The notes under the pieces were generated by a model that was not told where the DNA came from, made no database searches, and saw only the letters and a list, made by a program, of their open reading frames with translations. DNA of 64,000 nt from contig NC_059500.1 in assembly GCF_018139145.2 (NCBI RefSeq), forward strand, positions 48,134,072 through 48,198,071. The letters run 5' to 3'. Shown here one piece after another: positions 40,017 through 52,221 of the stretch. How positions within the stretch are numbered: the stretch's first letter is position 1; every line of letters begins with the position of its first letter. A program made the translations under genes and the position numbers. The DNA is from Gymnogyps californianus (taxonomy: Eukaryota; Chordata; Aves; Accipitriformes; Cathartidae).

Positions 40017-42068
40017 CCATGGGGGTCAGATGCCTTATCTAGATCTGCAAAATCCCACAGCTGATGCCATCTAGAATCTCTTTTTGTGTTGTGTACAATG
40101 CTTGTTTCGATACCTAATTTATAAACACATTTTAGTGTTTAGCCTAATAGTTCCTGAGACCAAATCAAATTTGAGCCGTAAGCACCAGCTCGATTGCTTT
40201 ATTATCTGGAGAGAAAAGACACTTTGCATCTCAGATTTTATAATACCTACTTTTATATTTTGTTTACAATATCATTTTTATAGTTTGAACAAATTAAAAT
40301 TTCATGTGGTACTAAATGATCAGACATAACAGAAATACGAAAATAAATACATTGAAAATTTAATTTGATAATATTTGTACAGAAAGTGTGCAAACAATGA
40401 CAAAATTTTTTTTAAAACTTACTGGAAATGCCCATTTTTAACCAGGAAAATTTTTGTCTCTGGGTCTTATTCCACCTTCCTTAGTTATTTCTGTTATTCT
40501 GCTTAAGGCTTAGAATTTTTTTTACTCACAAACCAGATCAGAAAATCTCTAATGTCCTTTGGGTTTTTGTGTGAAAGGAGGAGGAAAAGCAGGAGAGGAG
40601 AGTCACTTGCATTTTAATTCTCTAATGACAAGTTAGAAACAATAGACAAAACCGTAGTAAGAAATATAAAAATAATGCTGCATATACTCTTTTTCTGAAA
40701 GAAGAAATCCTTATTTATTCTTTCTTATAAGACTAAATGCCTTTAGTCTTATCTATTTTTTCAGAATATAATCTTAGTTCAAATCAAAAGGTCAGATGGG
40801 AAAAATAATTTTATTTTAATTTAGTGCCTTTGAAACTTAAAATACAGGCAACTGATTCAAAATGGACTTTTGCTGTCTACATAAGTGACTGACAATTATT
40901 CAATATGTAGCTGTGTGGTGAAAATCAGAAACTACTTAAAGAATTAGTAGTGTTAAAATTCATTCATACAAGGTAGTAGTTCTGCAGAAACAAAACTGTT
41001 CCCGTTTCATCAAAATATCCTGGAATCAATAGTCCAAACTCACAAGATTTCCATGATGACATATAGTCAATGATACCACATTTTCTCACTATCTCTAAAT
41101 GAAGAGGAACATCATACCTTTTAGGAGAGGAAAAAGAATTTCCAAAGATCATCTTTTGTAGTGTTGCCAATGATCTTCAATTACAACCAAAAGAAAACTA
41201 AGATAAAGTTCAAATTTCCATTTATTATTTTTATTTCCCCTTTTTTGTTTGCTAGCTTGCAGTAGAACACACATGCATGCTTTATAGGTTTTATTGTTTT
41301 TATGGATCAGTTTGCCATGTCTTACAAATATTGCATGGCACAATATTCCCATAGCACCCATGCTGGAGATTTCACATTTTATGGCTTTTTTTCATAAGCA
41401 CAGGAAAGTTTGCTTCAGCATCCCAACACAACTCCATCTCCTGTCATCATCTCAGACCACCTCTGTGGTGGAATCATTTCAATACAACATGGCAAGCTGA
41501 CCTTTTTCAATGGCCCTAAACAGAAACAAGGTCCTCATCGGTGTCAGAGACCAGAGAACACATACCTGGTCTCTAGCTATTGAATACACAAATCTGTGTC
41601 AGCTTTGGGAACTAAGCTGGAGTTTCTGGCCTAAAAAGTTGACTAAAAGAATTTCAGCTATGAAGGTACTGAAGTATACACATGTAGGAGATTCTTATGC
41701 TTCTCTGTAATATTATGTTCAGCAAAATGGCTATGTCACACTGCTCACACCACTTTTTTAAAGTATAAAATCCAAAGGACGATGCCTGTCAAAGACATTG
41801 GAGGACATTTGTGGCTGTCATGGTCCCAGTATCTTTAGCAGGTGAATCTATTATCACAAAACAGCATATTAGCTACTGCTTATTTCTTTTACTCGTAGGA
41901 AGAAGAACATGGGTTGCACTCTTGGAAGAGTCATATCCCTTTTCTCTATCCCTAAACACACTTTCCTATGCCTTGCTTTTTCTTTGAGTCTTTCTTTGCA
42001 TGCTTCAACTCTTTCAGTCTTCCCTGCAGTACTCCTTTTCTGCTTTTTTTTCTTCTTTTCCTCCAAAG
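40017..42068. other. AT-rich non-coding stretch
   Basis: I see no supported gene up to the polypyrimidine tract that begins near 41960. The minus open frame 40964-41170 has no recognisable domain. Confidence 0.55.
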
Positions 42069-42163
42069 ACAGTGACACAGAACAGAAGGCGGCCAGGGAT
42101 ATAAGACAGAAACAAGAGCATGACATTGGATCATCTGAGTCACCAGAATCCAATGTTGCATAA
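42069..42163 (+). CDS. Putative terminal coding exon of an unidentified plus-strand gene
   Basis: Roughly 100 bases rich in C and T (41965-42066) lead to CTCCAAAG, a strong 3' splice site, with a CTAAAC branch-point-like motif near 41953. After the AG the phase-1 frame is open for 30 codons of charged, hydrophilic sequence (SDTEQKAARDIRQKQ, later SSESPESNVA) and ends at TAA 42161-42163. An AATAAA lies 79 bases downstream at 42242. Acceptor, soluble acidic/basic tail, stop and poly(A) signal together fit a last exon. The protein is not recognised and no upstream exon was found, so chance or a non-coding RNA exon remains possible. Confidence 0.3.
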
Positions 42164-42241
42164 TAGTTGGAGACCTGTCACAGGTTCAAACTAGACAGAT
42201 TCACAGAATACCTACCTCACATGCTTTCAAATAACACAAGC

Positions 42242-42247
42242 AATAAA
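42242..42247 (+). terminator. AATAAA polyadenylation signal candidate
   Basis: A canonical AATAAA placed 79 bases after the stop codon of the putative terminal exon, followed by A-rich sequence (GTAAAAAACAAAAACC). The hexamer is common by chance in AT-rich DNA, so its weight comes only from its position. Confidence 0.3.
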
Positions 42248-42770
42248 GTAAAAAACAAAAACCAAAAACCCCAGACCTCAGAATGAGAGGTCAAAGGCAT
42301 TGCCAGTATCTTAACTCTTTGCAAATGTAGGTCATCTGTTGGCAAGCAAATGATGGTAAGTAAAGTTTTCAGAAGATAGGACTTTGCCAAGTCTGGCTGT
42401 TTCAACAAATTGATACCACTTGAACTGGCTTTTCAATCCTCCTCACTGCCCTCTAGACAGATAAGCAAGGTGGAACTGATGGAGCAAGGAGACCCAGTGA
42501 ACGCCACAGACCATCATCTGGCTGGAGAGGACTAGAAAGAGAGCTCTGCTGCAAGACCTCTCCACAGAAGACAAAACAGCCTGCAGTGAAGAAGGTTGGC
42601 CTCTCAAGATCAAAGAAAATATGGCTGATCAACATTCAAAGCCAGAGACTGAGCAGTAGGCAAAACGGGAATTACAGTGCAAAGCAGGAGGCCTGAGGCT
42701 CCAGTCTAAAGGCAAAGGTTACAATGATTTTTGTAAGCAGCAACCAGAGACTAAGGGTCTCCTACCTAGT

Positions 42771-42790
42771 TTCTAATGGTTTCTAATGGT
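42771..42790 (+). repeat. Perfect 10-base tandem duplication
   Basis: TTCTAATGGT occurs twice in immediate succession. It is a small slippage-type duplication. Confidence 0.9.
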
Positions 42791-43068
42791 CATGCTGCTA
42801 CAGACAAACTCTGCTGAAGTCCTAGAGAAAACAATACTTGGCAATGAAAAATTAATGACTAAAAAAATCACCACAAAAATACAGGAGACTGACAGGAGAT
42901 CCCTCAGTTTTCGATAACTGGATAGCTAGATACAGATGGTTTGCCTGCTGTTGCTGCTTATATCAAAGCAGAGATTTTAAAAAAAGAAATAAGTAGTGTA
43001 AACTTATTGCAAATATTATTCTACTTTTCCGCATATTTTGTTAAGCTCGTGAGACCCTCAAAGAAAGA

Positions 43069-43130
43069 GCCTGATTCTCCTCTTGGTTGACACTGACATA
43101 AATTCATTGGCTCCTGCAGAATCCGATGGG
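43069..43130. repeat. Decayed old amniote repeat fragment
   Basis: It contains GCCTGATTCTCCTCTTGGTT, then ACACTGACATAAATTCA. This is close to the widespread sauropsid repeat wording GCCTGATTCT...ACACTGGTGTAAAT. The right half is degraded. Confidence 0.5.
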
Positions 43131-44985
43131 AGCCTGGGGAGCCAGTGCTGCTCACCGGCTGGCGGAACGGAGCTCCAAGAGTATGCGCTTAGGAAATGAA
43201 TCCTGTTCACAGTATGGAACTGGTTTTAATAGAAATAAGATATGTACTGCTCACAGGATCTGCAGTTCCTGGGTGTATTCTTCATTTTAAAGTCTACAGA
43301 ATATCTTTTTATGGGATGTGCCTCTTCTTTATTGTGCTTTCAGTGTGTACCACACAACAGTGGGGGTCCAAACCTACTGATTGTATAAAATAATCTACGA
43401 GGTTCTTCTGCTCTTTACAACTATGAGGAAAGTGCAAAAATTAAATTCATCATCTGTCATGATGGATAAATGTTAACCTTACCAGAGTGGCTGGTAGTAG
43501 GTAGGGACAATGGGATAGAAGCCAGTTTGTTATGGTCTTGCTCTGGATATCTGGTGGCAACTAGTGTATGCATAGCCTCTTTAAATGAATGGGAACTTTC
43601 CCATCTCATGACTGCTCACATCCTATAGTTTCAGATTTATTTTAAATGACAATGGACGTGTTGAACTGGCATGATATGCACCTCAAGGAATATTCATAAT
43701 TTAATGCCTATCCCCTTCTAAAGGAAAGTTCTGCTTGACAGCATACTTATGAGAAAATTTTGTGGGAATCTTCCTAAAAGTCTCAAAATGTCACTTACAG
43801 AGGCATTATTGCAAAACATGTATCTTAACAAAAGCAAACAAAGGACATGTATACTGACTGTCTAAACAATTTGGCATTGGACAGTGTGAGAAAAATATGT
43901 GGAAATACCATCCAGACCAAACCTTAAAAAAAGAATGTCCATGACTTCAGTGATGTGGAAGTCATCAATAGTATTGATTTATGACTGCTACACACCAGTA
44001 TTACGCAATCATAACTCCAATATTTTTGTTTGAATACAGATTTTAAGGTGAACATCCCTTCTCAATGCCTGCAAGTTTTCCCCTCTTGTGACCATTCAAA
44101 AGAAATGTCCAAAGCTAGATTCTCTGTATTTTTTTTCCCTTTGACACAGTTCCACAGATTGCCTCACTGGTCTTCTGAAAAAAAAAAATTAAAAAAAGAA
44201 AAAAAATTTTCTTTACTAAATTTATCTATTTATCATTAGATGGCTTTTCTTACGACTTTACTTTCCTTGCGCCTTTTACTGTGTCTCAAATTATAGAGAT
44301 TTCCTATCAATTTTTTTCAAATACAGCAGAATCAAGGGGTTTGAGAAGGGAGGAGTGTTGCAGCTGGGGGAGAGTGCGGAGGAGAGAGAAAAGGGAGACA
44401 GGAAGGCATGACTGAACCCACTGACCCTTTGCAACCCCTTGCCCCTTGACTGACCCAGGCTGGCTCTCCTCCTCCTCTTTCCTCTTCCAGAAACCACTCA
44501 GCTGCCATGAGATAATCAAATTTTGCTGACCTAAGAATGAGAATAAAGTCATTCTGCCTTTATCCATGAGGGATGGGGGGAGGGAAGATAGGGTTTTGTT
44601 TTCACTGCTAAGAAGTCTGGAGCTGGCTTTGGAAATAGTAATAAAATTTATAAAACACCAGTACAATGCATGCATTCCTGCATATTTGAAAGAGAGGGAA
44701 AAACATGTGAAAAGCAAGGGGTTTGACTCTCCAGGCCCTCCATATGTGGAATTTCCATCCACTTCAGTTGGAGTTCAGTATATGAATGGCTCGCAGAAGC
44801 AAATCCAAAAGGATATGTAAAACCAGTAAAGATTTTTTTTTCATGTGAAACCTGAAGCATTTAGCTTACTTCACAGAACACAGAGAGCTACCCTGAAGGC
44901 TTCTGTAAGTGTGATTCAACTTTAATCAAAATAGTGGCTAGAGAACTAGGAAAGCAGAAATGTCATTTAATTTAAATACAGCACA

Positions 44986-44994
44986 CCCCCCCCC
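44986..44994 (+). repeat. Poly(C) run
   Basis: Nine consecutive C followed by GCCTCC. Confidence 0.85.
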
Positions 44995-45682
44995 GCCTCC
45001 AACATTCATTTTTCCTACCCCCACCACATAAAAATTCCTCCCAAGAAAGAAAGGAAAGTGTTTTTTTGAAGATGGTAGAGATTTCCATTATACCACAATG
45101 CAGTCATTTATTAAGCAAGGAAAACAAAGTTTTTGCAAAAAGTAATACAATATGTGGTGGAAGCTGCAAAAGACATTAAGTCAAATTTAGAAAGGCTAAA
45201 CTTGTGAATTCCAAGCACAGTTGTGTTATATTGCCCAAAATAGTTCCGGCACTCTAGCAGGAATGGACACAAAATTTATTTACTTACATGCACATGGAAA
45301 ATTTCTTTCAGTAAACTTCTATGCAATTTTACGAGATCAAAACTTGACGTGCAACATATACCAGGGAAAAAATATTTGCAAACCAATAAAATCAGTACAT
45401 TGCTTTTGATTTATTTTGTCAGGGTTTTAAGACTCAAAGAAATGCATATTACAGAGCTAACGGAGAAAAGCAGTAGCTGAACTATGAATTCTTTGAACTA
45501 GTGTAGCTATGTTTTCAGTTGTATTTGGAGGACTAACAGCAGGCACTGTCAGATTTCACATATTATATGCAACTACTCAGTCCAAGAAAACAGATTTAAA
45601 TATAATTCAGCGTAACATAATATAAAATAACATGCTGTTATAAAGGACCCTATGATGCTGGGGTGGGAAGAAATGCATATAT

Positions 45683-45702
45683 TGATATATGGAAATATAT
45701 CA
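45683..45702. repeat. AT-rich perfect hairpin
   Basis: TGATATAT, GGAA, ATATATCA: an 8-base perfect stem with a 4-base loop. Further AATATATCA copies follow within 35 bases. Confidence 0.8.
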
Positions 45703-47624
45703 GTAAGAAAACACAGGAATATATCAATGAAATGTATCTTCATCAGAAATGTTGTGCACAGTCATTCCAATAACAGCCAGCTGAAACTTTGGTTCTGCTA
45801 GCTTATCTCATGGACTGGTCAGGAGCTTGGACTCCTAAAATTTTGCCTTAGAGAGAGTCCTGCCATCCAGACCTGAGCAGTGAAGACTGTAGGTTTGTTA
45901 AAACCTGATGTTCCAGGGCAGCCCTACCACGCACACTGCCCCTAGATGGGGACTTCTCGCCTGCCCTGGAGTGGCCTGCAGGCTTCTGCCTGTGCACCAG
46001 CAGCCTCAGCAGACCAGGGTAACAAAAAAGTAAGGTAAAAAAGTTAAGAGTTTCCTGAGGATGTTCTAATTACCTCATCATGTAATTCTGAACAGCAGTG
46101 AACTGAGATGTGGTGCTGAGGGAAAAGACTATTGCCTAATAATTTTGGCAAACTATTCACCCTTGATGTACAATTTTGTGAATGCCACTTACTTCGTTGT
46201 GACATATAATCTCTAATATGGAGGTAATGTGCAAGACATGCCGTAACATTTGAGAAATTCATCTCCTACTTTCAATAAGTAAATCCCTCCCTACATTTTT
46301 TGCCCACACATGGTGCTGTAAAATCATAAACAGAAAACAGGACCCATTCTGCTCTTCCTGAAAGCTTTAAAAGATTATGACAGATTAAGCGTCATGAGTA
46401 TTTCTTAGTTTATGTCTGCTTTGAAGTGCCTTTTATCACTTGAGATATAGAAGTGCTTGTCTTTTGAGGAAAATTAGTGTGGTTTTCTTTGACATAATAA
46501 GACCAAGTTATATCTGTCACAGAGGAAAATACTATATTCATGTCTCCAGGTAATCCATTCACATTCATAGGTCTAAAGTCCTCCAAGGAGTGTCACAAAT
46601 CCAGATAATGCTTCTGCATGCTGTGTTTTATGTTTGGTCCCATGATTCAGCTCGCAGATGTGAAAAAACAAACAGCTGTCTCTTATACACACATATGCTG
46701 ATTAATTCAGGTTATTTTTTCACATTTATATTAGTTCAGCCATTAATTTGGGATCATGTTTTCTCTTGCAAATACTATAATGGAGTTTGATGTGCTTTCT
46801 TCCGTACTAGTCCCATCTACTTCAGTAATCCTTGTCTATCCTGACCTGAAGCTCCACTGATATGAATGTCAAAAACTATTGAGATGCAGGATAGTGGGAA
46901 ACCACATAACAGCATGATATTTTGTATCCAGTTGTCTACCTATAGGGAGAAAAAGAAGCAAATATTGTCCTGACAAAAGACTGTTATCCACTTCTTTTTG
47001 AAGAAATTAAATTAATTAAATTTCTCTGCATTCAAATGTTAGTGTTGCTTTTGTTTTTTGTGGTTCCCTGAAATCATAAATGCCTATCTGGTTCTGTAAC
47101 AGTTATAATGTTTGCTTTAAAATGTCAGTCTTATGTGCCCAAACATTTTTGTTAAACATATGTTCATTCACTGCGTATTTAAAAATAACTCAGCTGCATA
47201 GGCAAAACAATTTTAAAATGAGCATAATGTACCTGAAAAGTACAGTAGGTTTGTGCTCACATATTATAGATGCATACAGTTTCCACAGCCCCAAATGCTA
47301 AAAAGCAACTCACAGAGAAGTATTGTGTGATTCCGAACTTCACTTGTCATCAGTTAAACATGATCCCACTGAAAACTTCTGAACTGGGCCCAAAATTTCT
47401 AAAACAGCTAGGCTGATGTAGATTTCTTGTTATTCTCTATTTCTCACCAATTCTAGAAGAAGAAGTTAGAAAAAACAATGATGTAGTCAGAGGAGACTCA
47501 AATGCTACATGCAGTGTAAGGGAGACTTAATAAAACAGGGCAACAAGCATTAGTCCGACAGCCAGGGGATCCACAAGTTTTAGTAAAATTACAAAATTTT
47601 AACTAAGTATTTGTCTGTAAGAGA

Positions 47625-48365
47625 ATAGAATCATAGAATCATAGAATCATAGAATCATTTAGGTTGGAAAATACCTTTAAGATCATTGAGTCCAACCGTA
47701 AACCTAACACTGCCAAGTTCACCACTAAACCATGTCCCGAAGTGCCACGTCTACATGTCTTTTAAATACCTCCAGGGATGGTGACTCAACCACTTCCCTG
47801 GGCAGCCTGTTCCAATGCTTGACAACCCTTTCAGTGAAGAAATTTCTCCTAATATCCAGTCTAAACCTCCCCTGGCACAACTTGAGGCCGTTTCCTCTTG
47901 TCCTGTCACTTGTTACTTGGGAGAAGAGACAGACGACCTCCTCGCTACAACCTCCTTTCAGGTAGCTGTAGAGAGTGATAAGGTCTCCCCTCAGCCTCCT
48001 TTTCTCCAGACTAAACAACCCCAGTTCCCTCAGCCGCTCCTCACAGGACTTGTTCTCTAGACCCTTCCCCAGCTTTGTTGCTCTTCTTTGGACGTGCTTC
48101 AGCACCTCGATGTGTTTCTTGTAGTGAGGGGTCCAAAACTGAACACACTATTCGAGGTGTGGACTCACCAGTGCCGAGTACAGGGGAACGATCACTTCGC
48201 TAGTCCTGCTGGCCACACTATTTCTGATACAAGCCAGAATGCTATTGGCCTTCTTGGCCACCTGGGCACACTACTGGCTCATATTCAGCCAGTTGTCGAC
48301 CAACACCCCCAGGTCCTTTTCAGCCAGGCAGCTTTCCAGCCACTCTTCCCCAAGAAGATGCTATA
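47625..48365 (-). mobile_element. CR1 LINE, copy 2, 3' segment
   Basis: It opens on the plus strand with four tandem units of the TAGAATCA-type CR1 terminal repeat, then TAGGTTGGAAAATACC and the 3' UTR. It continues on the minus strand through the C-terminal third of the reverse-transcriptase ORF to about 48365. The copy is close to canonical avian CR1 but carries nonsense changes. It appears to be the 3' half of the same insertion whose 5' half is at 48500-49230, with the intervening core deleted. Confidence 0.97.
47725..48360 (-). pseudogene. CR1 ORF2 reverse-transcriptase C-terminal region, disrupted
   Basis: Reading leftward from about 48360 the frame shows CR1 motifs in order: [43 protein letters not shown], then [50 protein letters not shown] and [17 protein letters not shown]. 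Two in-frame TAG codons interrupt it: one after NMSQ, and one directly after PHLE where the family normally has Tyr. The last 126 codons (48105 to 47725) are open. The catalytic core upstream is missing. Confidence 0.92.
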
Positions 48366-48499
48366 GGAGTGTCCTAAACCCCAAGTTACAACAATTTTAT
48401 TAAACTGCTATGTAGTGTACCAGGAAACTGTAGAAAGATGAAAGTCACAAATGATATGATGACTGTACAGGTATGTAATAGTTACACAGATAGAACAAT
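48366..48499. other. Unassigned filler between the two CR1 segments
   Basis: About 135 AT-rich bases with no recognisable CR1 similarity separate the endonuclease/linker segment from the 3' segment. They stand where about 1 kb of reverse-transcriptase core would be expected. This may be filler at a deletion junction or very diverged CR1. Confidence 0.5.
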
Positions 48500-49230
48500 A
48501 CAGTGGTGCATTAAGTTGCTTCAGAGATCCCAAATGTTGTCCCTTCACAGGCTGTGAAGCCTTTTCCTGTGGAGCTGGCCTTTCCCAGCAAAGCCAACTG
48601 GTAAGTTGTATGCCTAGGCAATGCTTTGCTACCCCTCTTCTGTAGCTTTTCCCCATGTCCCCACCCTGCACACTGCATTTTGGCCTTGTAGCTCTGTCAC
48701 AAGTTCCCTGCCTAGCCAAGCTGGTCTCCCGATACATCTGCGTACTGTGACAGAATGTTCTTGTGCTTGCAGGAGGCTGTCCTTAAATCCCTGCCAGCTT
48801 TTCTGAGCTTCCCTGCCCTTCAGAGCTGCCTTCCATGGGAACCCACCTTGCTTCCAGAGTAAGTCCAGATCTGCTCCCCTCCAGTGCAGGATCCGTATAC
48901 TGCTACTTGCCTTCCTCACCCATCGTGGGATCCACTCCATGTCTGCTGCAACCAAAGCCACATCGCACCCCTGCACGTCTTCAGCTGTGTTCCTGGGCAG
49001 CAAATTCTGGTCACCCTGATGGGCTCACCTCGCCCAGTCTGTCACCTGCAGACTTCCTCAGGTTACTTCAAGAAGATTTTGCCAACTTCCTCCCCCCGAC
49101 CAGGGGATGCCGTAGCATATCCCCACCACTAGGTCACCTTTACTGCCCCTGGGGATCCTGCGGAGTTATATTCAGGCTGCCTGTGAAGAGGATGGTTTTC
49201 TCCCAGACGTCAGGCAAGCACATATAGCAC
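48500..49230 (-). mobile_element. CR1 LINE, copy 2, endonuclease-end and linker segment (diverged)
   Basis: On the minus strand from about 49230 the DNA follows the CR1 ORF2 endonuclease end and then the linker before the reverse transcriptase. The frame open from 49003 to 48629 shows VRKASSSIRILHWRGADLDL, PWKAALKGREAQKSWQGFKD, SLLQAQEH and RPAWLGREL. These match the CR1 linker pattern PW.A.LKG..AQ.SW..FKD.LLQAQE...RPAWL..EL. The right limit is approximate, and the part left of about 48630 is strongly decayed. Orientation and order are those of one insertion with the 3' segment at 47625-48365. Confidence 0.75.
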
Positions 49231-51487
49231 TATCTTTTTCTTTCTTTTTTTTGGCTGCGACTTCTTTTGGAACTGCTTTCTGTTTTTAATAAATGTTATT
49301 TTAAGGAAGCTCTTCAGTTGTGGATTATCACTGTCATTAAGCTGGAGGCAGTGGAAACGTAGGGCTCTTGACCCTAACACAGACCAGCTAAGATGATACC
49401 GGTTATACAGGGAAACTGCAATCCACATTTTACTGTGAAAATCACTGTTCTGTTCAGAGAGGCAGCTAAAAGCTGGACAGTTAATAGGGGTGCACAGAGA
49501 GAGAGTGATGGAGAGAGAGCTGGAAGAAGGAAGCAAAGCCCTGCATTTTTCTGACATCACACCAACACGCCTTATCAAATGACAGACCAGCATGCGAAGA
49601 AAGGTGAATCAAAATTACTCCAAAAGGGTCAAGATGGTCCAATTTGAAAACCTTTTGTGTTCTTGCCTCACCTGTGATCTTGCCTTGACAGCCTGATTGC
49701 CCTTCTCCAGAGGGGAGGAAGAGCATCCCCAGTCTTGGGGGCCGCTAAAGAAAAGGATCAGACTAAAAGAGAGGATAAGACCAGAGAAGCATGTCACTGA
49801 CTCCACTTTGGTTGTTATTTAAAAGCTTTTCTTTCTTTTTTATTAATCTTTCTTCTCCAGAACCAAAACTGAAATGTGAATTCCTGTTTAAATTGAGCAG
49901 AAAGTAATTTCTTTCTATGAAGCAATAAAAACACCATGAGAATTGGGCATGTGGCGAGATTTGTTCCACAACATGAAACCCCTGTGGGCCTTCTGGACAC
50001 CAGTGAAACACCCTGCAAAAATTGGTAAAAGTGGGTTCCAGGAAGAACTTAGGAGCTGATACAGTTAGCCACCACCAAATAACAGAGAGAGTTCATGTAT
50101 AAGGATCTTAAAAGCATGACGTGCTAGAGTCTGGCACAAAGCCTGGATAGTTCATTAACCCTTATACCATACAATCAATTGTATAACCAGATGACAGCTA
50201 GTGTAACTTCTACCTGTCCTTCAGCACAGCTTTCTTCCCCTAAAATGCTTCCTGTCTTTTCTCAAAGGAAACATTAAAATTACTTTACCAACAATAAAAA
50301 AATGAAGTGACCCATTTTTGTAAATCACTGTATTTTCTGTTAGTCAGATTGTAATAAGAAACTATTCAATACTACTGGATTCTGCTAGGCCTTCTTTCCC
50401 CTTCTGTATGGGCAAGATTTCAAAATATTTACGGGTAAAAGTATTTCTCCAATACAAAGGGTACTTATTTCAAACTGTTTTTTATATGTACATTTTATCT
50501 ACAACAATATTATATAATGATATTATTTATTTCTTGTAACTTTATTTTATGTAAAGAATAGTCTTGCTCTAGTTACTGAAATGTGAGAGTAGCAGTGGGT
50601 GAGGAGATGAGGTGCTGTATTTGAGCAGGCAAATCAATAATTGTGTAATAATAACATATATGTTAAAGGGGCATTTCCTTTCAGTAGAGAAGGACAGAAA
50701 TTTACAAAATATTTATTTGTCTGCCAGTAGTGTTCTCCCTTTCTGAGAAGTGTGATACACAGAAAACTAGCCATGGGTACATGTTACATATATCACAGTT
50801 GATGATCCCTTTCAGTTTACACAGACTACTATCTGGGATAACACTTTTTTTCCTTTTTAATATCAGGAAATTACTGTAGTCTTCCAGTTACTCATTAGTA
50901 ACTGTCAGAAAATTACTTTTAACTATGACTAATTTAAGATAGTTTATAAATCAAAAGTCAAAACAGATCTTTGCCTTGAATAAAAAAAAGAAGTGCATGA
51001 ACGCATAGGAGCTTTGAGAGGTTGTGCTTTAGTTAGGCTATAATAACAAAACATCACTTACAGTATGTTAGAGATGAACCTAGCAGAGTTACAAACTATA
51101 AGCTGCAATTCACTGTTTATGTTCTGAAACAGTCCAGAACTCTTGAAGGTATTTTTTCTGAAAGTACATTTAATCATGCAGAATAGCAAGTCGTCAGTCC
51201 AGTTGCAATATGATAATACACACACGTGCGTGTGCATTTTTCTGCCTGTCTTTACCTTCAAAATATGATTGCCAAATTTAAAAGAAAAAAGTCTGCTTAG
51301 ACATACAGTATTTTCTCAGCAGATTTGCTCCTGTATGAACATATTAAAAGATGTTCTGGGTCAGAACAAAGGTCTTCTTCACTATCCTGCCTCCAACAGT
51401 GGCCAATAGCTGATGTCTAGGAAGGAAGATAAACACAGGAACAAATGTATGGATTCTTTATCCACGCATGACATGAGTATAATCAGT
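49231..51487. other. AT-rich non-coding stretch
   Basis: I see no supported gene. A 127-codon minus frame (49210-49593) contains Lys runs from A-rich DNA and no domain. A (GA)n run of about ten bases lies near 49496-49505. Confidence 0.55.
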
Positions 51488-51513
51488 ACTCATAATCAAT
51501 ACTGATTATGAGT
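51488..51513. repeat. Perfect 11-base inverted repeat with 4-base loop
   Basis: Left arm ACTCATAATCA (51488-51498), loop ATAC, right arm TGATTATGAGT (51503-51513). It is exact, but too short for a microRNA precursor. It could be a cruciform-prone or protein-binding dyad. Confidence 0.9.
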
Positions 51514-52221
51514 GTCAGTATTTCAATTTTTCATCAAAAATTTAATTTTCCTTATTGTCCTCAGCAATACAAAATTAAAACACACTAAAAATGTGTTTAA
51601 GCAGTCACATTACCAGACCAGATCTTATCTAGAGAACACACACAGAGCTTGGTGGAAGACTCAAATTTGAGACTTTTTGAAGAGACAGCAAAAACTAGAA
51701 TATCTTCCAGTTTGAACACATCTACTATACACATGACCAACTCATTTAGTTTAGTTTTGAATCAGAATTTCCTGACATTTTGCATCTGATATTCTGCTCT
51801 CTGCTTCTCTATTTTTTTAATTTATTCCTTCAGATGTTACAACCCAGAAGACTTCTCAAAGTGCCTGTGTAAATGCTGGTGATCATTTACAAGTGCAAAA
51901 CCTGAAATAAACACAAAAAAGAACTTGTACATTTTAAATTGGACATTTAAGTAGATGTTTGACGGTGTCGTCCCATTTTAATATAGTTCCTATGGATGTG
52001 GTTTATGAAAGAAATACAGATTTTATTTCTCAGCATAAAGCAAAGAGTTGAAAGCTTCTAATCACCATATATCTTTACTCATAAGGAAAAGCAACTCCTA
52101 CATGGCAGCTGCAAACCTGTCTATCTAAGGGCTGAGCTATAGCTCAGTTTTAGGGGAAAACTAGTAGATTGTGTTTTAAGTGGCCTGGGGCTCAAACAGC
52201 ATGACTGTAAAAGAAAACCTC

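Larger units (their letters stand above)
42248..47624. other. Non-coding stretch
   Basis: I see no supported gene. The longest open frame of the window (151 codons, minus, 44307-44762) lies here but has no domain, signal peptide or splice support. The stretch includes a 10-base tandem duplication (42771-42790), an old repeat fragment (43069-43130), a C9 run (44986-44994), an AT hairpin (45683-45702) and a short GC-rich patch at about 45910-46020. Confidence 0.55.

Noticed and set aside
40964..41170. Minus frame with protein-like text after a pyrimidine tract (CTTTTTCCTCTCCTAAAAG).
   Set aside because: No donor at a sensible position, no recognised family, and AT-rich codons like the background.
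41869..42161. Two minus-strand frames overlapping the putative plus terminal exon.
   Set aside because: They read through the complement of the polypyrimidine tract as Lys/Arg runs, and the plus strand explains the structure better.
44307..44762. Longest open frame in the window (151 codons, minus).
   Set aside because: No domain, signal peptide, splice sites or codon bias. It runs across C/T-rich and low-complexity DNA, and overlapping frames are also open.
48835..49227. 130-codon plus frame.
   Set aside because: It is antisense to the CR1 endonuclease/linker segment, so it is a shadow of decayed retroelement sequence.
49210..49593. 127-codon minus frame with a Lys-rich end.
   Set aside because: The Lys run comes from A-rich DNA. 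No domain or splice support was seen.
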